A stretch of DNA of 64,000 nt from Brasenia schreberi (GCA_036023115.1 JAYKKT010000089.1:13928501-13992500), one strand, 5' to 3'. Numbered from the stretch's first letter, positions 1-13,520 are shown. Program-made: numbers and translations. The notes: generated by a model not told the origin, from the letters alone.

Positions 1-29
1 CGTGATTAATAATTTTTTTTTGGTACAAT

Positions 30-150
30 GGGGAGGCTGAAGCTAGATGCAGTCTCCCTCCTTATGGAGAACTCGTTGCCTTAAACTTGCGACTCGACCC
101 CCTAGCCAAGCAAGCCAGCGGCGAATTCGGAAGCTTGTTTCGGGTGTGGT
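30..150 (-). mobile_element. SINE-like fragment
   Basis: On the minus strand, CAAGTTTAAGGCAACGAGTT precedes CTCCATAAGGAGGGAGACTG and CATCTAGC, similar to 25470-25545. It is next to a T-run at about 13-21. Confidence 0.3.
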
Positions 151-159
151 GGACTTGGA

Positions 160-2085
160 CCAAGCTCTAAAAAATTCAATTTTTTTAAAAAATCCAATAT
201 ATAATTGAAATGAAGAATCGGCACACATTGCATTCTCGAAAAGGAAAGTTTTAAATATGTAGGGTCAATTTTTCAGAGCGATGAAAGAATTGATTGAGAT
301 GTTAGACATAGAATTAATGGTGGTTGGTTAAAATGGAGAGGAGCATAAGCTATTCTTTGTAATAAGAAGATATCATTAAAGTTAAAAGATAAATATTATA
401 GAGCAACAATTAGGCCTATCATATTCTATGGTTCGGAGTGTAGCAGTTAATCATCAATATGTACAAAAAATATGTGTGATAGAAATGAAGATATATAATT
501 GAAAAATTTTAGAATTTTGGGTGGAACGGTCGCCACATCTCACGAGAATGTAGATCCAAACACACAAATTCCGTACCCCATCATTCTTTTGATGTAAAAG
601 GGGGAAAACACTGGCTAGAGGGTTGGCTCTCTTCTCGTAGGTCAAGATTTCAATTCTCTTGGTCGTGAGTCTCATGGGGGTGTTTGTGCATCTATTAGGA
701 GCGTACCCACAACCCCGACCAGCTTGCTATTATAAAATCAATTCACTCACATTTCATCTGTGTTATCATGTTCTTCCACCTATTTCCTTTGCTACTAGGT
801 CATGCTCGACATAGTTTTCGACTATATATATATATATATATAGTGGTAAATGTATTATAAATATTTTTACCATTCGATCTTTACATTTATAATTAAAGTA
901 ATAAAACAAAAGGCATTTAATGTCGTAAAGTGAAAAAGTATAATAATAGTTTTTTCAATTGAACCATGGATAATGTTTATGCACTTCTCTCTATATATAA
1001 TGCACGGTGATGATGTTTATAAAAGATTATGCCAATGTGTTTATGCAAGATTATATACTAAAAAATATTATATCAATCAAACTATGGACATGTTTATACA
1101 ACATTTTACACTCAAAAGACATTATACATTTACTACTACCTCTCTTTCTAGTAAAAGAATTCCTTGCTTCATTGGTGGCAAAGTTCTTCTCCTTTACTTA
1201 AGCTTCATCCAAAAATGAACATTGATATTGAAGACTCGGAAATTGAATTTGACAATGTAATTGAACTTCGGGGATATAGTTTCAAAGGTTCTCGAGAGCC
1301 CATTCAGTGTGATCTGCAGCAGACCTAGTCATGGGTGAGGTGAGCCGGCCGCCTCATGCGAAAACCCTGTGATACCGAAACAACGATCTATGAAGTTGGT
1401 CGAAGGCGAGTTATTTGCCATGCCTAGGCTGGTGCCCAAACCGAGCTGGCCAACCAGCGGTAGTTGGGGCTCATCTCATTACTGACGGAATCTGAGTAAG
1501 TGAATCAAACATGAGCTGCTTATGTGAATAACTTTATATATATATAAGATCCATGACTTGAAAAAATAAATTTATTATCATGAACCCTGTTCATTTAGTT
1601 AGAAAATGTATTCTCTTATAGAAGTTTCATTGTGAATATGGACCTCTTGCTTTTGAATTGAAGCTGAAACCATCAAATTACTTTGGAGGTAGTCGTCGTC
1701 ATTGATTCCTTGCTTATGCCCTGTACTTTAGCTGTTTAAACAAGTTCGATGCGATTGGAACCATGCGAAACACACACACACACATCTGGTACTTTCTTCT
1801 TTTGAAGTTTGCTACCATGAAGTTTGCACTTTAAGTGAGAAACTAAAGATCTATCCAAGAAGATTAATTTCTTTAAGACCCATATAGTTGGTTAAGATGT
1901 TTGTTCACCGCACCCAACCTGCACTGCGAGCACATCGTTACACTTAAAGAACCAAAAGTTCCTTCTATTTACTACCAACCTGAATACTTCTCTCATCTCC
2001 CTTGATGCACCAGCTCATACACCATCCATACGCACCCTATAAGAACATACGAGGCCTATAAATTGTCCGCTGCCTCACTGAGCCA
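160..2085. other. No gene seen
   Basis: AT-rich intergenic DNA with a short TA microsatellite at 823-842 and a CA tract at about 1772. A less AT-rich island at 1270-1500 has no supported ORF. The short ORFs are not distinguishable from chance. Confidence 0.5.

Positions 2086-2090
<5 letters not shown>

Positions 2091-2163
<73 letters not shown>
2091..2163. repeat. (CT)n(AT)n compound microsatellite
   Basis: About 37 bases of CT are followed by about 35 of AT. Confidence 0.9.
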
Positions 2164-2165
<2 letters not shown>

Positions 2166-3438
2166 TCTTGCAAACTCATCACATGCACACTCATGGCCTC
2201 AAAAGTAAAAAGTGGTTATGCATGTAATTACATGATCCAATTACTCTCTCACTCTCTCTCTCTATATATATATAGGAAAACTAGATCATGCTTATATTTG
2301 ACATGCTTATTCTTGTCCACTTATTGTTTTTTTGGTGGCATAAGTACAATAATATTGTCTTTCATATATTTCAAAAACTTTTTAAAATTTTAAATTACAC
2401 TTATGTCACCAAAAAATAATGGATGGGGATGAGTGAGCATGTTAGAGAAAAGCATTATGCAGTTTTCCTATATAGAGAGAGAGAGATTTATGCTCGATCA
2501 ATGCTTTTCGAAGACATGAGTGTAATAATATTACGTTTAGTATTTTTTAAAAACCTTTCATTGAATAACAATAAGTGAGTATGTCAAAGATGAGAGGAAC
2601 TGGTTTTCATATATATATATATATATATCGTGTTTGTCTGTATTTTCTTCATTAAAAAGTTAACCGTGTGTTGGCTGAGGACGTACTAAAAGCCAATTTC
2701 GTGTAGTGGATGTTGATGGGTCACTCCCATTGTACCAAAACAAATTATGCAATTTAATTTTAAGAGATTTTCTGCACAGATTTTTATGGAAATATGAGGT
2801 TACTCATGCTCCGCAAAAAGTAAGTGTTAGAAGGATTTGGAATTTTATGTGTGAGTATGACGAAGAACATACTAGAATGACAACTAAGAACCCATGTAGG
2901 CTAAATGACCCACTAAATTTATTTGTATCATAGTTTACTAATAATATTGGATTCAGTGGCCTAAAGCAGCTCCTTGTGTAGTGCACTGGCTTCCAACACT
3001 GGTAGCTACTTTCCAGCCTACTGCCACTTATTCTCATAGTTTAGAAAAAGAATGTTAGAGTGCTCTCTCTCTCATCTCTCATCTCTCTGTCGTACTATTA
3101 AGTTAAACTACAATACTGTTTACACAATCACTGCTAATTAAAGAGTTTCAAGAAGCAATAATTTCTGCTCCCCTATAAATATATAGTTGGAGAATTCTTA
3201 TTAATTCGGATCATAAATTTGGTGCTTGTCCTTAATCAAAGCGAGATAAAATCCAATGCATTTTTTTTTATAAATGGTACAACAGTTCGACTGTGCATTT
3301 GGAAGTACACCCAGTGGGAATAGAGACGATCTTTTCGGCCCTAAATACAAGTAGTATCTATATACCTCTATTTCGTTTGATTGTTGAACTACCTTCCTAT
3401 TAATTAATCATAACGAAAGATTATAAATTATCATAGAT

Positions 3439-3545
<107 letters not shown>

Positions 3546-4255
3546 TGGGAGGTGTTAGACACGCTCTCATTCTATAGTTTATTAAACATTAAACCATTTT
3601 TGTTGTTCATGCAATCATGCAAACAGTAGCTACGGTCATCAATATTCGCATTATTCTCATTGTAAAGTTGATTTGACGATTTGTGTCGATCATGCATTGA
3701 TGCAAACTGTGCTATGTGCGCACATGGACGTCTGTGAGTCCGCTAAGGAGTTTTCTTAATCTTAACACCATGGGCGTGAATCTAGACACCGTTGTCGTAT
3801 ATATTATAAAGAGGGCAGTCAGTGTACACGCAGATGCCTTTTCAAGCATCTTAAAAGTTGGGCCTCATTCTATCAGTGTACAGTCAATAGTACGTATTTG
3901 CACTGTTGTTCAGAAATTTGCTTGCTTACATTGCACTATTTTCTAATGCATGCAACAAACGGCGTCAAATTCTCAACCTGGTAGGAAGTGTCATTTTGCT
4001 TCTCTCTTTATATATATATATGTTATTCTTATATGATTGAGCCTATATGCTTGCATATTAGGGTTCTTCATATTCTTACAAATCTCAACCATATCATAAA
4101 ATTAAAGAGATAGATAGTTGAAACTAAAAGCAAGAAATTACCATATTTTTCACGATTGATACTTAATTTAAATGGTTAGTTTTTGCTTTTGCCTTTTAAT
4201 ATCTACGACCGGATGACTGAAATTTACAAGAATGAATAAATATATAACATGAAAA

Positions 4256-4256
<1 letters not shown>

Positions 4257-4303
<47 letters not shown>
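4257..4303. repeat. (AT)n microsatellite
   Basis: A pure AT tract ending in ATATGCATAT. Confidence 0.9.
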
Positions 4304-4306
<3 letters not shown>

Positions 4307-5439
4307 TATTTATAGCGTTTTGCTAATTGGATGGTTGAGATTCCTTTTATATAACATGACACGCACGTAATATGTTTGTGTAGGAGAAGGTGTAATTTTG
4401 CCCTTCATGTAATGCCCAAAAAGCAACGCTGTCAACTTTGTCGTCTTCTCAATAATTCCCCAACATTGCTGAGTGAAGTTATTTTGCCATTTTAGTAAGT
4501 TTTCTAAATTTATTTTATCTATCGACTGAAACGCCCTTTCCTTGCCCAACTCTCCCATGACCAACTCTCTCTCTCTCTCCCCTCAGTAGGACAGCACGCC
4601 ATATCGACAAGGAAAGGTGATAGAACTGACTCCAACCTGAACCAAACGGTAGGAAGTTTTGGTTTTGACTCCGTATGATATAGAGGTGTGGTTCCTTCCA
4701 TTGAATCATCTGTTTTTCGTGTAGTACTTTGCAATGAGCATATTCTTGCATTCCCACAGGGATAAAGAAAGCGATATCGACACTTAAAACGCCTGTGACA
4801 AACATATAAAATTGTAATGCTTTTGAATCAACATGCTTAAACTCGACGTTCTTTGAAAGTAACATATAATTTACAGTACCACCAATTACTAAGTCCCTCT
4901 TGCACAACGCCAATTTTCACGTACTACCTCTGCTCATCCTATTGACAATTTGAACATCGAATTGGGCTTCTCAAATGGATCTTTATCCTAATCACAGCAT
5001 ATATATGATCAATGAGATCGGAACAGAGCTTGACTTGACGAGTTTAACACAACAAAAGCAGACAGAGTGACCTCTCTTTAGCCAGTAGCATGCCAGAATA
5101 AGAAGATATTGAACCATTAATAACTTCATGGAATATCTATCTATCAGCGACCCCCAAAACTTAACTAAAAGTTTGGCTCCATGTCTTCTTTGCTCAACTC
5201 AGTGGACAATGTAAAAATTAAGATGTCATTTCAAAGATGTGAATCGTGATTTCATGTTTAAACAGTGCATGAGTGATTGAGTTATATGGCATTTGATAAA
5301 TCTCATCTCTGACAGTACATCGGCAACTACAGTAGTATGACTCTCACTTATATATACAAGTGCACCAATCAACTTCAGGGTTATTTTCTTGGTTTCTTAG
5401 ACAAGCATAAATGGATGCTAAGAGCTCCAAAAGGCATGT

Positions 5440-5940
5440 GCTGGAACAATCTGTTGGAAGGAACTGACGGACTACATGCTTAAATATAAAATATGCAACT
5501 AATGTTAACATATCCATATCAACCAAGAACGTAGATTTAGAGAAAGCCGTAAACAACCAAATAAACAAAATAGAACAAGTCACTCATATCCTTACATACT
5601 TGCCTATGAGAAATCACCGTCATGCTATTAAAAAACGTACGAGTATTATCACCTTTCTTTTAAGATAAAACAACAACATATACCTCAATTCAAGTCGTCT
5701 TGGATCACGCCTCAATCATCGGCTGATCGAACAAAGCACAAGAAAAAACAAGAAAACATGATAGAGAAATGACAGAGAGAAGAGGCGACAAACCAATTTC
5801 TATTTTCGATGGAGGTTGGATTCTAAATACAGGTTTTATTATAAAATAACATAGTACCTCGTCCAATCCATAACCACTTCCACACCTTTACGTGAGAAAG
5901 TCATTTGAGTAATAAAACTTTATTATACAAAAGGAAAATG
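5440..5940 (+). repeat. Dispersed repeat, copy A
   Basis: It shares a long series of blocks with 20110-20660 in the same order and strand. Examples are AAGATAAAACAACAACATAT against AGGATAAAATAATCACCATA, CTCAATTCAAGTCGTCTTGG against CTCAAGTTGTCTTTG, and GGTTTTATTATAAAATAAC against GGTTTTATAATAATACC. The family is unidentified; an LTR-type sequence is possible. Confidence 0.6.
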
Positions 5941-8100
5941 AAGACCGAAAACATGACCTTAGCCTTGACTATAAGATATGTATGATCCTTTTCTCAAGTA
6001 ATGTGAGACTGAAGAATATCATATAATATTTATATGCACAAACCCCTCCTATACACATGATTTTAAAACTTTAAACTTTTCAACTCTATTAAATATTTAT
6101 CAATTAAGCTTTTACAGATACTTGTTATCATAATTAAGTGAACTATGATAACTTACATGAAACTAAGTGAACTATGTGCCATGCCAATACGTACAAGCTG
6201 CCATTATACGTCTGATTTGAGGGATGGGCAAGAACTTACACTTTTCATCAATTCCTTTTTGCCTTTTTACTAAAACACGGAATGGAAGGAGGAAAAGAAA
6301 AGACATGAAGAGGAAAGAGGAACGAACTGTGCAATGAAGGTCAATAAAAATAAAAAGCTAAAGTTGTTTAAAATTTCACCCACCATCAATTAGTAAGATT
6401 CTGCATAATGTTGGGAATGCCTAATACATAATTCAGCTACTATATACCAGTTAATCAATGGTTGTATGTGTGCGCGCGCGTGTGTTGTGTTTGAGAGAAA
6501 GAGAGAGGGAGATGGTGGTGAAGCAAACCATGCACATGCAGAAGCTTTTAACTTAATAGCGCGTTGGTTCCTGCAATTGTAGTAGGTAGAGGTCTACACC
6601 CAATCAGGAAAAAGAAAGGAAACCATTAATGTGGTTGCCATTCTAGAAAATATTTATCTTTTGCTACGTTCTGAGGAATCTTGGTAGATTTTGCGTTATC
6701 GGTGAGAACAGCAGATATGGAAACGTATATAGACAGATTCATTTCTCTAACAAGAGACAAGAGACATTCCTTTGAATTGATCATCACATGAACATCGCTT
6801 TTCTCCGATTATTTGACAGTGTCCCGAAAGATGGCTAGAAGTAGACGCTTTTGGCGTCGCTAATTAAATGCTGAAGCCACTGTGTCAACAATGGGAAGCA
6901 AACACACACACGCAAATGCAGACGCACCCCGAGCATCCTTATGACTTTCCTCTTTTTCCTATCATTTTCTTGATCAGTCATGCATCGACGACGTGCAGGA
7001 AGACAGCAGTCACAAAATGAAGATGTTGACGAGATGTGTAACGTAAACTGAATGTACATTAAGGTTATTAGAGGCCATGGTGGTATACCGACCAGAGTAG
7101 AACAGCAACAGTTGAATTCGACAAAGGAAAATGTCCAAAATTGCTCCTAAGATTTTGCCTGACCAATTACTGCTTTTTATGTGGTTGCTCTTACGTCCCA
7201 CTTCTTACCTGTTCTGATGAGTGGTTGTGGATCAAAATTGCCACTGAATAATTACAGTATTAACGCGATTAATTTCCCAAAGACTCGATCAAGCAGACTT
7301 TAATCCTTGTTTTTTAGATGGTGTAAGGAGATTCTTAAACTTGTCGATTAATGGCATGTGGTTTCTGAATTGTTATTTGTCTTCTGCATTAGTTATTTCA
7401 CAAAGGATTTAGAGAATTCCTTCATTTGCCCAACCAAAATAATCTAAAAGAATAAAGACTAGAATGATGCTTAATTCGTATCAATAAAGGTTGTTTAATC
7501 ATACGCAATCACATTGTGAAGCTTAGATACACCTGGTACCAAGTTATGACATCTGGTTTCAGTGTTATTCCTGTAGTCAAGAGAAACACTCATGAATTGT
7601 ATGCCAAGAGAATGGAACGAAATCCGTTTTCTGGTACCAAGTTATGACAAAATTTCAAAGTATTTTGACAAAATTTATGAGCACGTCCTACGAGGTCCAT
7701 CCGTACCTCGCTGCCGCCGGATTTTATGACAAAATTTATGAACACGTCTCTCTCGCGCGCACATACACACGAAGTCGCATTCGCGCTATTGCTGCAGTTT
7801 TATAAAGAGAAATAAAAGTGCAGTGTACAATGTCAAACCAAGAGCGAGAATGTTATTAAAAGGAAGTTCCTCAACGTTGAATTTGACCATTCGCTTTATA
7901 CAACATAGGAATCCATCATGAAATCCAGTTTTATTATCACAAATTGGACCAACCTTACATATACAAAATGTAGACAACTTGGCATATTACACCCTATTAT
8001 GTGCCGCAAATGCAACCTTCAGAACACTGATGTATCCACAGGAAAAGAGGTAGTTTTCAAACAAGATTTCACCGAATGCCCTTTAACGCCCTTTTTCCTC
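5941..8100. other. No gene seen; small direct repeats
   Basis: A GT/GC tract is at about 6468-6490. TGACAAAATTTATGARCACGTC occurs at 7668 and 7727, and GGTACCAAGTTATGACA at 7538 and 7634. Part of the region next to 8100 could be the old 3' end of the BAG6-like locus. Confidence 0.5.
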
Positions 8101-8974
8101 TTCAATTTCACTTACAGGTCTCTTACTTTCCCATTTAGCTCCTGGATCACATTTAGTTGCTTCTTGCTCTCCTCCATCAACTTATTCACCAAGTCTTTCA
8201 GCATCTCGCTCCCAGGACCAGAGACGTCTTCCGCAGCCACGGTGCAAACCATCTCATCCCCAGATTTTCCTTCAAGCGTTGCGTCAATAGCTATGTTTTT
8301 ATGCTCCTCTTCGCAATTAGTTGACAGAAACTGACGGTCTAAATCCTTGGTTGGACCAGGATCATCCGTCTCAGTTTTACCAGTCATTGCAGCTTCTTCA
8401 CCAATAACTGATCGTTCCTTCACCTTCAAATCAACATCACCATGCTCATATCCTTCCACTGCATGGAGACCACTCTCATATCCTTCATGAGCAGAATTTT
8501 CTTTGCCGGAATCTGGACCACGGTTGACCTCAACAGCAAAAACGAGAGGCAGGATTTTTTCGTTCTTGATGCCTCCCGAACCACTTTACACTTGACAGGA
8601 TTATCCGCCCCAGTATCATGCTCTTCAGAGCTATCCAGGACGATTTTACATGTTTCATGTGCAGAGTTTCCTTTACAAGAACCCAACTTGTCACCCGGAG
8701 GAAGCACGTTATGGCTTGCTTCATGAACCCCAGCTGCCGAGTTATACCGAACTGGTTCGCCCCCATTGACTGCGATTTCCCATTTCTCAGCGGCTCCATC
8801 AGCAGTATCCAATCCATGCGTCGCCATTGCAACAACTTTAGGCATCTCACCTCCATCAGCTACAGGGGCTATGTGTTCTTCTATGATGTTTTCTTGTGTT
8901 CCATATTGATGGGATTCATTGAATGGTGCGTGAGGGTCCTCAGGATCCCCATTGGCATCCGCCATTTCAATTCC

Positions 8975-9310
8975 TTAGGGATCAACTTGCGCGGATACGA
9001 GATTAACTCCACGCACATTACCATCCGATGAAGCCAATTTGGTAAAAGTTTCAGTTGTGTTAGTTGGGGCGGATCCAGTGAATCCTACTGTTTCAGATTC
9101 GGAAGCCAGATCAGCTTGTGCAGGTGGGGGATTACCTCCAGATATATGACCATCTGATGAAGCCACTTCAGTAACATTTCCGCTAATATCAGTGGACGAT
9201 GAAGCGGACCCTGTGAATCCTACTGTTTCTGATTCAGAAACTGGATCGGCTAAGTGCAGGTAGAAGATTATTCTCCAGACACATCAACATCTGCCGAGGC
9301 AATTTCATCA
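8975..9310 (-). repeat. Tandem repeats of about 130 bases inside the BAG6-like tail
   Basis: The decayed tail contains about three copies of a coding repeat. Each begins ASADVDVSG, ASSDGHISGG or ASSDGNVRG and continues with a PPAQAD and SESETVGFTGSA-like segment. The copies are imperfect. The first carries the indels that put it out of frame with the second. Confidence 0.7.
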
Positions 9311-9519
9311 ATAATTCCATATGCATTCACTGAGGACAGGGTGGACCCTGAGAATTCAGAAGTCAGATCCCGATCTTCCTGACCATGAGAATTTACGCGG
9401 AGTGCCTCCAGATATGATAGTACAGCGCCTGCAGTAGCAGCTTGCGTTTCTATTTTGTTTGCGGGTGCATCTGTGTTCTGCTTCCTTTGTAACTCTGCAT
9501 ACATCGTTGTTAGGCTCAC

Positions 9520-9700
9520 CAGTTGCCTCCTGCTCGCTCAACACTTCATGTGGTGCTTGATAATCCCTGCTTTCATCTGCACACTTCTGCTCCAACCCTC
9601 CCTCATTTAACTTGTCCGCATCATCATTGTTAGGCTCACTAATCACCTCCTCCTGCCCCTTGTACACTTCATGAGGTGTTCCACTGTCGCAGGTTTCTTC
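9520..9700 (-). repeat. Two-copy repeat of about 120 bases in BAG6-like exon 2
   Basis: The motif HEV-x(3)-QE followed by EPNND occurs twice in the BAG6-like reading frame, and the underlying DNA is similar in both copies. It looks like a local tandem duplication in a fast-evolving acidic tail. Confidence 0.55.
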
Positions 9701-10844
9701 TGCTTGCTTGTTCTCGGCCACTGTCTGCTTTCGCTTGTCTGCCGGTATAGCAGTGAGGACATCAAGCTTCTCCTGTAGAGTAACCAATTGCCTGGCAACA
9801 GACTTCCTGATTTCTCTAACGACTGGATGAAGTCCCTGAAACAACAGAAACAAAGTTCAGGACCAAGCATAGACAGCAACGAAACAGAGAAACCCAAATG
9901 ACCATATTCAAGATTGTGAAATTCTACCTGTATTGTGCCTAGCTGTTGAAGCAAACTCATAATGTACTCCCCAACCACTGCCGTTTCCCTCTGATTCGGT
10001 TCAAGCTTCCAAGAGATTTCTAAATCGTGAATCTTCTCAGTGATTTCGGGTACGTGCTGTTGGAGTTTCTTTATCGGCCTAAGTTTCTCAAGAGGCTTCC
10101 ATTTCCTCACCAGAAATCCGCGATAAACAGGCAGAAAATATCCATCACTCGTCCCTTCGTTAAATGGCCTTTTCTCCGTGTGTGCAACGTCCTTTTGTAC
10201 AGTATGTATTGCACCAGCCCCTGATTCAACGTTGCTGACTTTCTCGACGGTTATATTTTCAGGTTCTTGCTTTCCATTCTTATCCACCACGGGAAAACTC
10301 GTCACCTTCTCTTTTACTCTTTTAAAATAGTGGTGCATGAAGTTGATTATCTTATTTTATCTTTAATTGCTAAGGATGTGTTTGAAGTAAGAATATATTG
10401 GCACTTATAACCTGAGATATTGGAAGCTTAAGCTTACCTAAATGACTTGAGTGTGAAAAAGTATCATTTGACATAAAAGATATGTGTATACTATTAAGGA
10501 GAAACTAGTATGGATACCACAACTATTGACACAATGCAAGTATGGAACAATAATGATAATTAAAATTAGAGTATAATAGTTTAGATAAGGAGTTACGTAA
10601 GCTTTTATTCCTTTTCACCTAAGAGGATAGATATATATAGGAGGCTTAATCAAAGGTTAATGAATTATGGTCAAGCTCGTTATTTATTTTATTTATTATA
10701 TATATTTAATGATGTATGGTTGGTTGTAATTTATAGTGTTGAAACTTAATTTTAATATCTTATATACTTAAATATATATATAAGTATATATATACTTATA
10801 TATATAATGTAATTATTTGTCTTATAAACTTAAGTTAATACTAG

Positions 10845-11960
10845 CACAGAATCAACCTTGAAATCATAACCAAAACCACCCAAGAATCGCAACCGAAACC
10901 GGCCTTGAAACAACAACCTAGAACCAACCTTCAAACCTGAGGGGGTGGTTCCTTATGGATCCTGATTTCAACCAAACTGGAACAAGTGGTTTGGAACCGC
11001 ATGTCTAAAAAAATTGAATAAATTAAAAACTTGTAGAGTTAAAACTGTGACTAAGAGCAAAAGAAAGAGATTAATAAATTGATAAGTGTATGATAATATG
11101 AATATGTAAAATATTAATTATAAAGAAAGATAACAAAGAAATGCTTAGAAGGAAAGAGTTAGTGAAAGAGTAAATATAAAAGGAGAGAAATAAAAGATGA
11201 AGAATCAAGAATCAGTAACTCATGAGTTTGTACTTGTTGTTGAAATGAGTGAAGTAAGAGGACCTATTTATAGTAGTCCAGATTTTGAGAGTTTGCTTCT
11301 AACGTTCAAAATTCATACGAAGTGAGCACTATCGAATCTATTGAGCAACAATATTCATTCTAAAAATTTAAATTGCATTATTGAAATATATATTTTACTT
11401 TAAAATTTAATTTTTTTTGTGTCTCCAGCAGTCAACGGACTGCTTTTAATATAATTTATAATAGTATACTATATATTATATTATATTACATATACAGCTA
11501 GTATTATATTATATATAATATATAAATTTATAATGAAAAAGACTTTTTGGTAACCTGACAACCAGTCTTTTCAAGTAAGCCGTCAAGTTGACAGCCTCTT
11601 AATGGGACGGCTACAAGACCGCATTTGGTACCCGTTGATTTTCAAAAGTGTTGGGTTTGAGGTTGGGGGACGGTGGTCGGGAAAGGTTCTAGAGAGTTTG
11701 AAACTACCGGTTTTGGACCAGTAGTTTTAAACCAGAACCGGACTGACAGATCAAACCAAGCTGGGACCGCCACTTATCAGGTTGATCCCAAATCCGAACC
11801 GTAAACGAACCGGGGAGTTATGGTTCCAGAGCTAGTTCGACTGTCTCTGTAAGCGGTTCGGTTTGGTTCAAACCGATGGGCCGGTCATGTCTTGGAACCA
11901 CTAGGCTGGTTCAGTCCTAGGTTTTTGGTTTACCTAAAAGCGACTATGTCTACTCGAACC
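10845..11960. repeat. GGTTC/AACCG-rich repeat blocks
   Basis: 10845-11000 is rich in AACC words (ACCAAAACCACC, AACCGAAACCGG), while 11640-11960 mixes CCGGTTTTGG, GGTTCGGTTTGGTTC and GAACCGG. Similar sequence is at 32585-32880 and 46915-47170. It looks like a family of low-complexity, partly inverted elements. No ORF is supported, and the part between the blocks (11000-11640) is AT-rich. Confidence 0.4.
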
Positions 11961-12539
11961 TAAATTTTGTGCCAAGTACCTGCCTTATTGCTTGTTACTG
12001 GTTCGAGCAACGACACGGTATGAGGCGTCTATTGTCCTAGCTCAAAATTCTTATAATTAAAAGTAGTTTTGATTAAAATCTTAAATTTAATTTCGATTTT
12101 TTTTAAGATTGATATATACACATATATGTGTGTGTGTGGGTGTGGGTGCATGCACGTACTTACGTACTTATATTTGTGTTTATATACATTCATATAGTTC
12201 GGATTGAGTAGGGATTTGGTATTATATAATGTATGTTGCCTCATTCATGCTCATAGGTGTTCAGGTTCTACCAAACCAAATCAAAGCGGGCAATTCCCAC
12301 CCTAACCAGTCGAAATCAGCCTGATCGCCATAGCTGGGGCCAACAATGTCAGGCCTATGAAGACAAAACCAAACCAAAAGCAGGCCTTTTCTACAGGTCA
12401 ACTACATGGATTTTTAGCCCACGAATTATTGGTGTTTGGCTTTTGTTGGAATTGTTCGCTTTCTAAAGCAAAACCAAACTTTTCCTCATCAAGTGAGATT
12501 AGCTACTTTGAAATCCGATGGTGTTTTTTCTAAGCTGCT

Positions 12540-13520
12540 TTACCTCAAAAATATGATGATATTTGTCAATTTCACCATGATTTTTGAAGACTCGGGCACC
12601 ATAGATGATATCAGACTGCTCGCTTGGCCCTGGCCTCCTCTCCCTTGCCTCTTATGTCGACAACTGCTGGTTTTGATCTCTTTCTCTAGCTCTGATGTTA
12701 TCGCGCCCAGTGAATGGTGACTCCATTGTACTTTCACTAGCTTTATTGCTCGTGATCCTAGTTGTTCTTCATGATCTAGGATGGCGACCAAGTACTCATC
12801 ATAAGCTAGATCTTCTCATAGTTGCAATGATTCAGCTTCAATTATGTGCGATCGATCTCATATACATACATATTGTCTTAGCTATGATACATCAAATACA
12901 TCATATACTCCAAGTAGTGAAACAAGATAATTGCTGTGATACGTCTCCCACTCTCTTTGGAACCTTGTAAGATCCCACAAATTGAGGACTAAGTTTTCCT
13001 TTCTTTTTGAATTGAATTACTTCTAGAGTAGGAGACACCTTCAAAAACAGGGTCTCCAACAGAAAATTCTAGCTCACAAAGTCTCTTATCTACATAACTC
13101 TTTCGTCGATCTTAAGCCGTCTTAATGTGCTTCTTGATAAGATTCATGTTGTTAGAGGATTATTTGTAGCATTTTATGTCCTACTATAGGTTGATATTCA
13201 TTCCAACACTTTGTTTTTTCCATACAACCTTTCATAAGAGATCACATCTTAATACTAGCTTATTAACTTGATAGCTATTTTTGTATCTGCACTCAACTTG
13301 GTTGCCAAGGAGTATTGTGGGCTTTCTCAAGAATGAGAAGTAAAATGGGCATCTCTACTAGATGTGATTGTTTTTGGTATACCATGATCCTTTACCATAT
13401 GCTTGATGTAAGTCTACTAAATGTATTGAGTCCAAGAGTTCTCTCTATATGTAAAAATCGTGTCACCTTAGTCAATCTATCAATTTAAAACATGCTCCTT
13501 AGAAACGTTCCATCATAACA
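12540..13520 (-). mobile_element. Ty3/gypsy retrotransposon relic (integrase to chromodomain-like end)
   Basis: Read on the minus strand, the segment gives frame-broken but clear plant gypsy pol text. It includes DRLTKVTRFL near 13490, then MVKDHGIPKTI and RDAHFTS (integrase core), RKSYVDKRLCELEFSVGDPV (integrase C-terminal domain) and AILDHEEQ...LVKVQWSHHS (chromodomain-like end, 12640-12791). Many stops and frameshifts are present, and LTRs were not located. The gag, protease and reverse transcriptase parts are not seen nearby. Confidence 0.8.

Larger units (their letters stand above)
8112..10338 (-). pseudogene. BAG6-like: BAG6-like co-chaperone relic (degenerate IQ motif, BAG domain, frameshifted tail)
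   Basis: Plant BAG6 proteins are Hsp70 co-chaperones with a calmodulin-binding IQ motif directly before a BAG domain. Exon 1 (10338-9928) encodes 137 residues. It has a degenerate IQ-like stretch at residues 67-90 (VYRGFLVRKWKPLEKL), then the BAG helices from about residue 95. A 92-base GT-AG intron (9927-9836) follows, and exon 2 continues in phase 0 from 9835 (GLHPVVREIRKSVARQL). The tail then breaks. The first frame stops at 9356, a second frame carries the coding text to a stop at 9268, the first frame resumes to a stop at 8975, and the last part (8541-8112) is in the third frame. The end, LMEESKKQLNVIQELNGKV, is the typical BAG6 C-terminus, but a TAA at 8112 replaces the expected acidic residue before a basic KLKRKKG-like end. 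The large N-terminal half of BAG6 is absent; upstream is AT-rich, and an in-frame stop lies just before the first ATG. A short IQ-BAG protein of about 300 residues could still be made. Relic status is inferred. Confidence 0.5.

Noticed and set aside
4515..4913. 132-codon minus-strand ORF
   Set aside because: No recognisable domain, partly low-complexity, and no splice or promoter context. Its length is possible by chance in a 64 kb window.
7918..9031. Plus-strand ORFs of 94-138 codons
   Set aside because: They lie opposite the BAG6-like coding sequence and are its antisense shadows.
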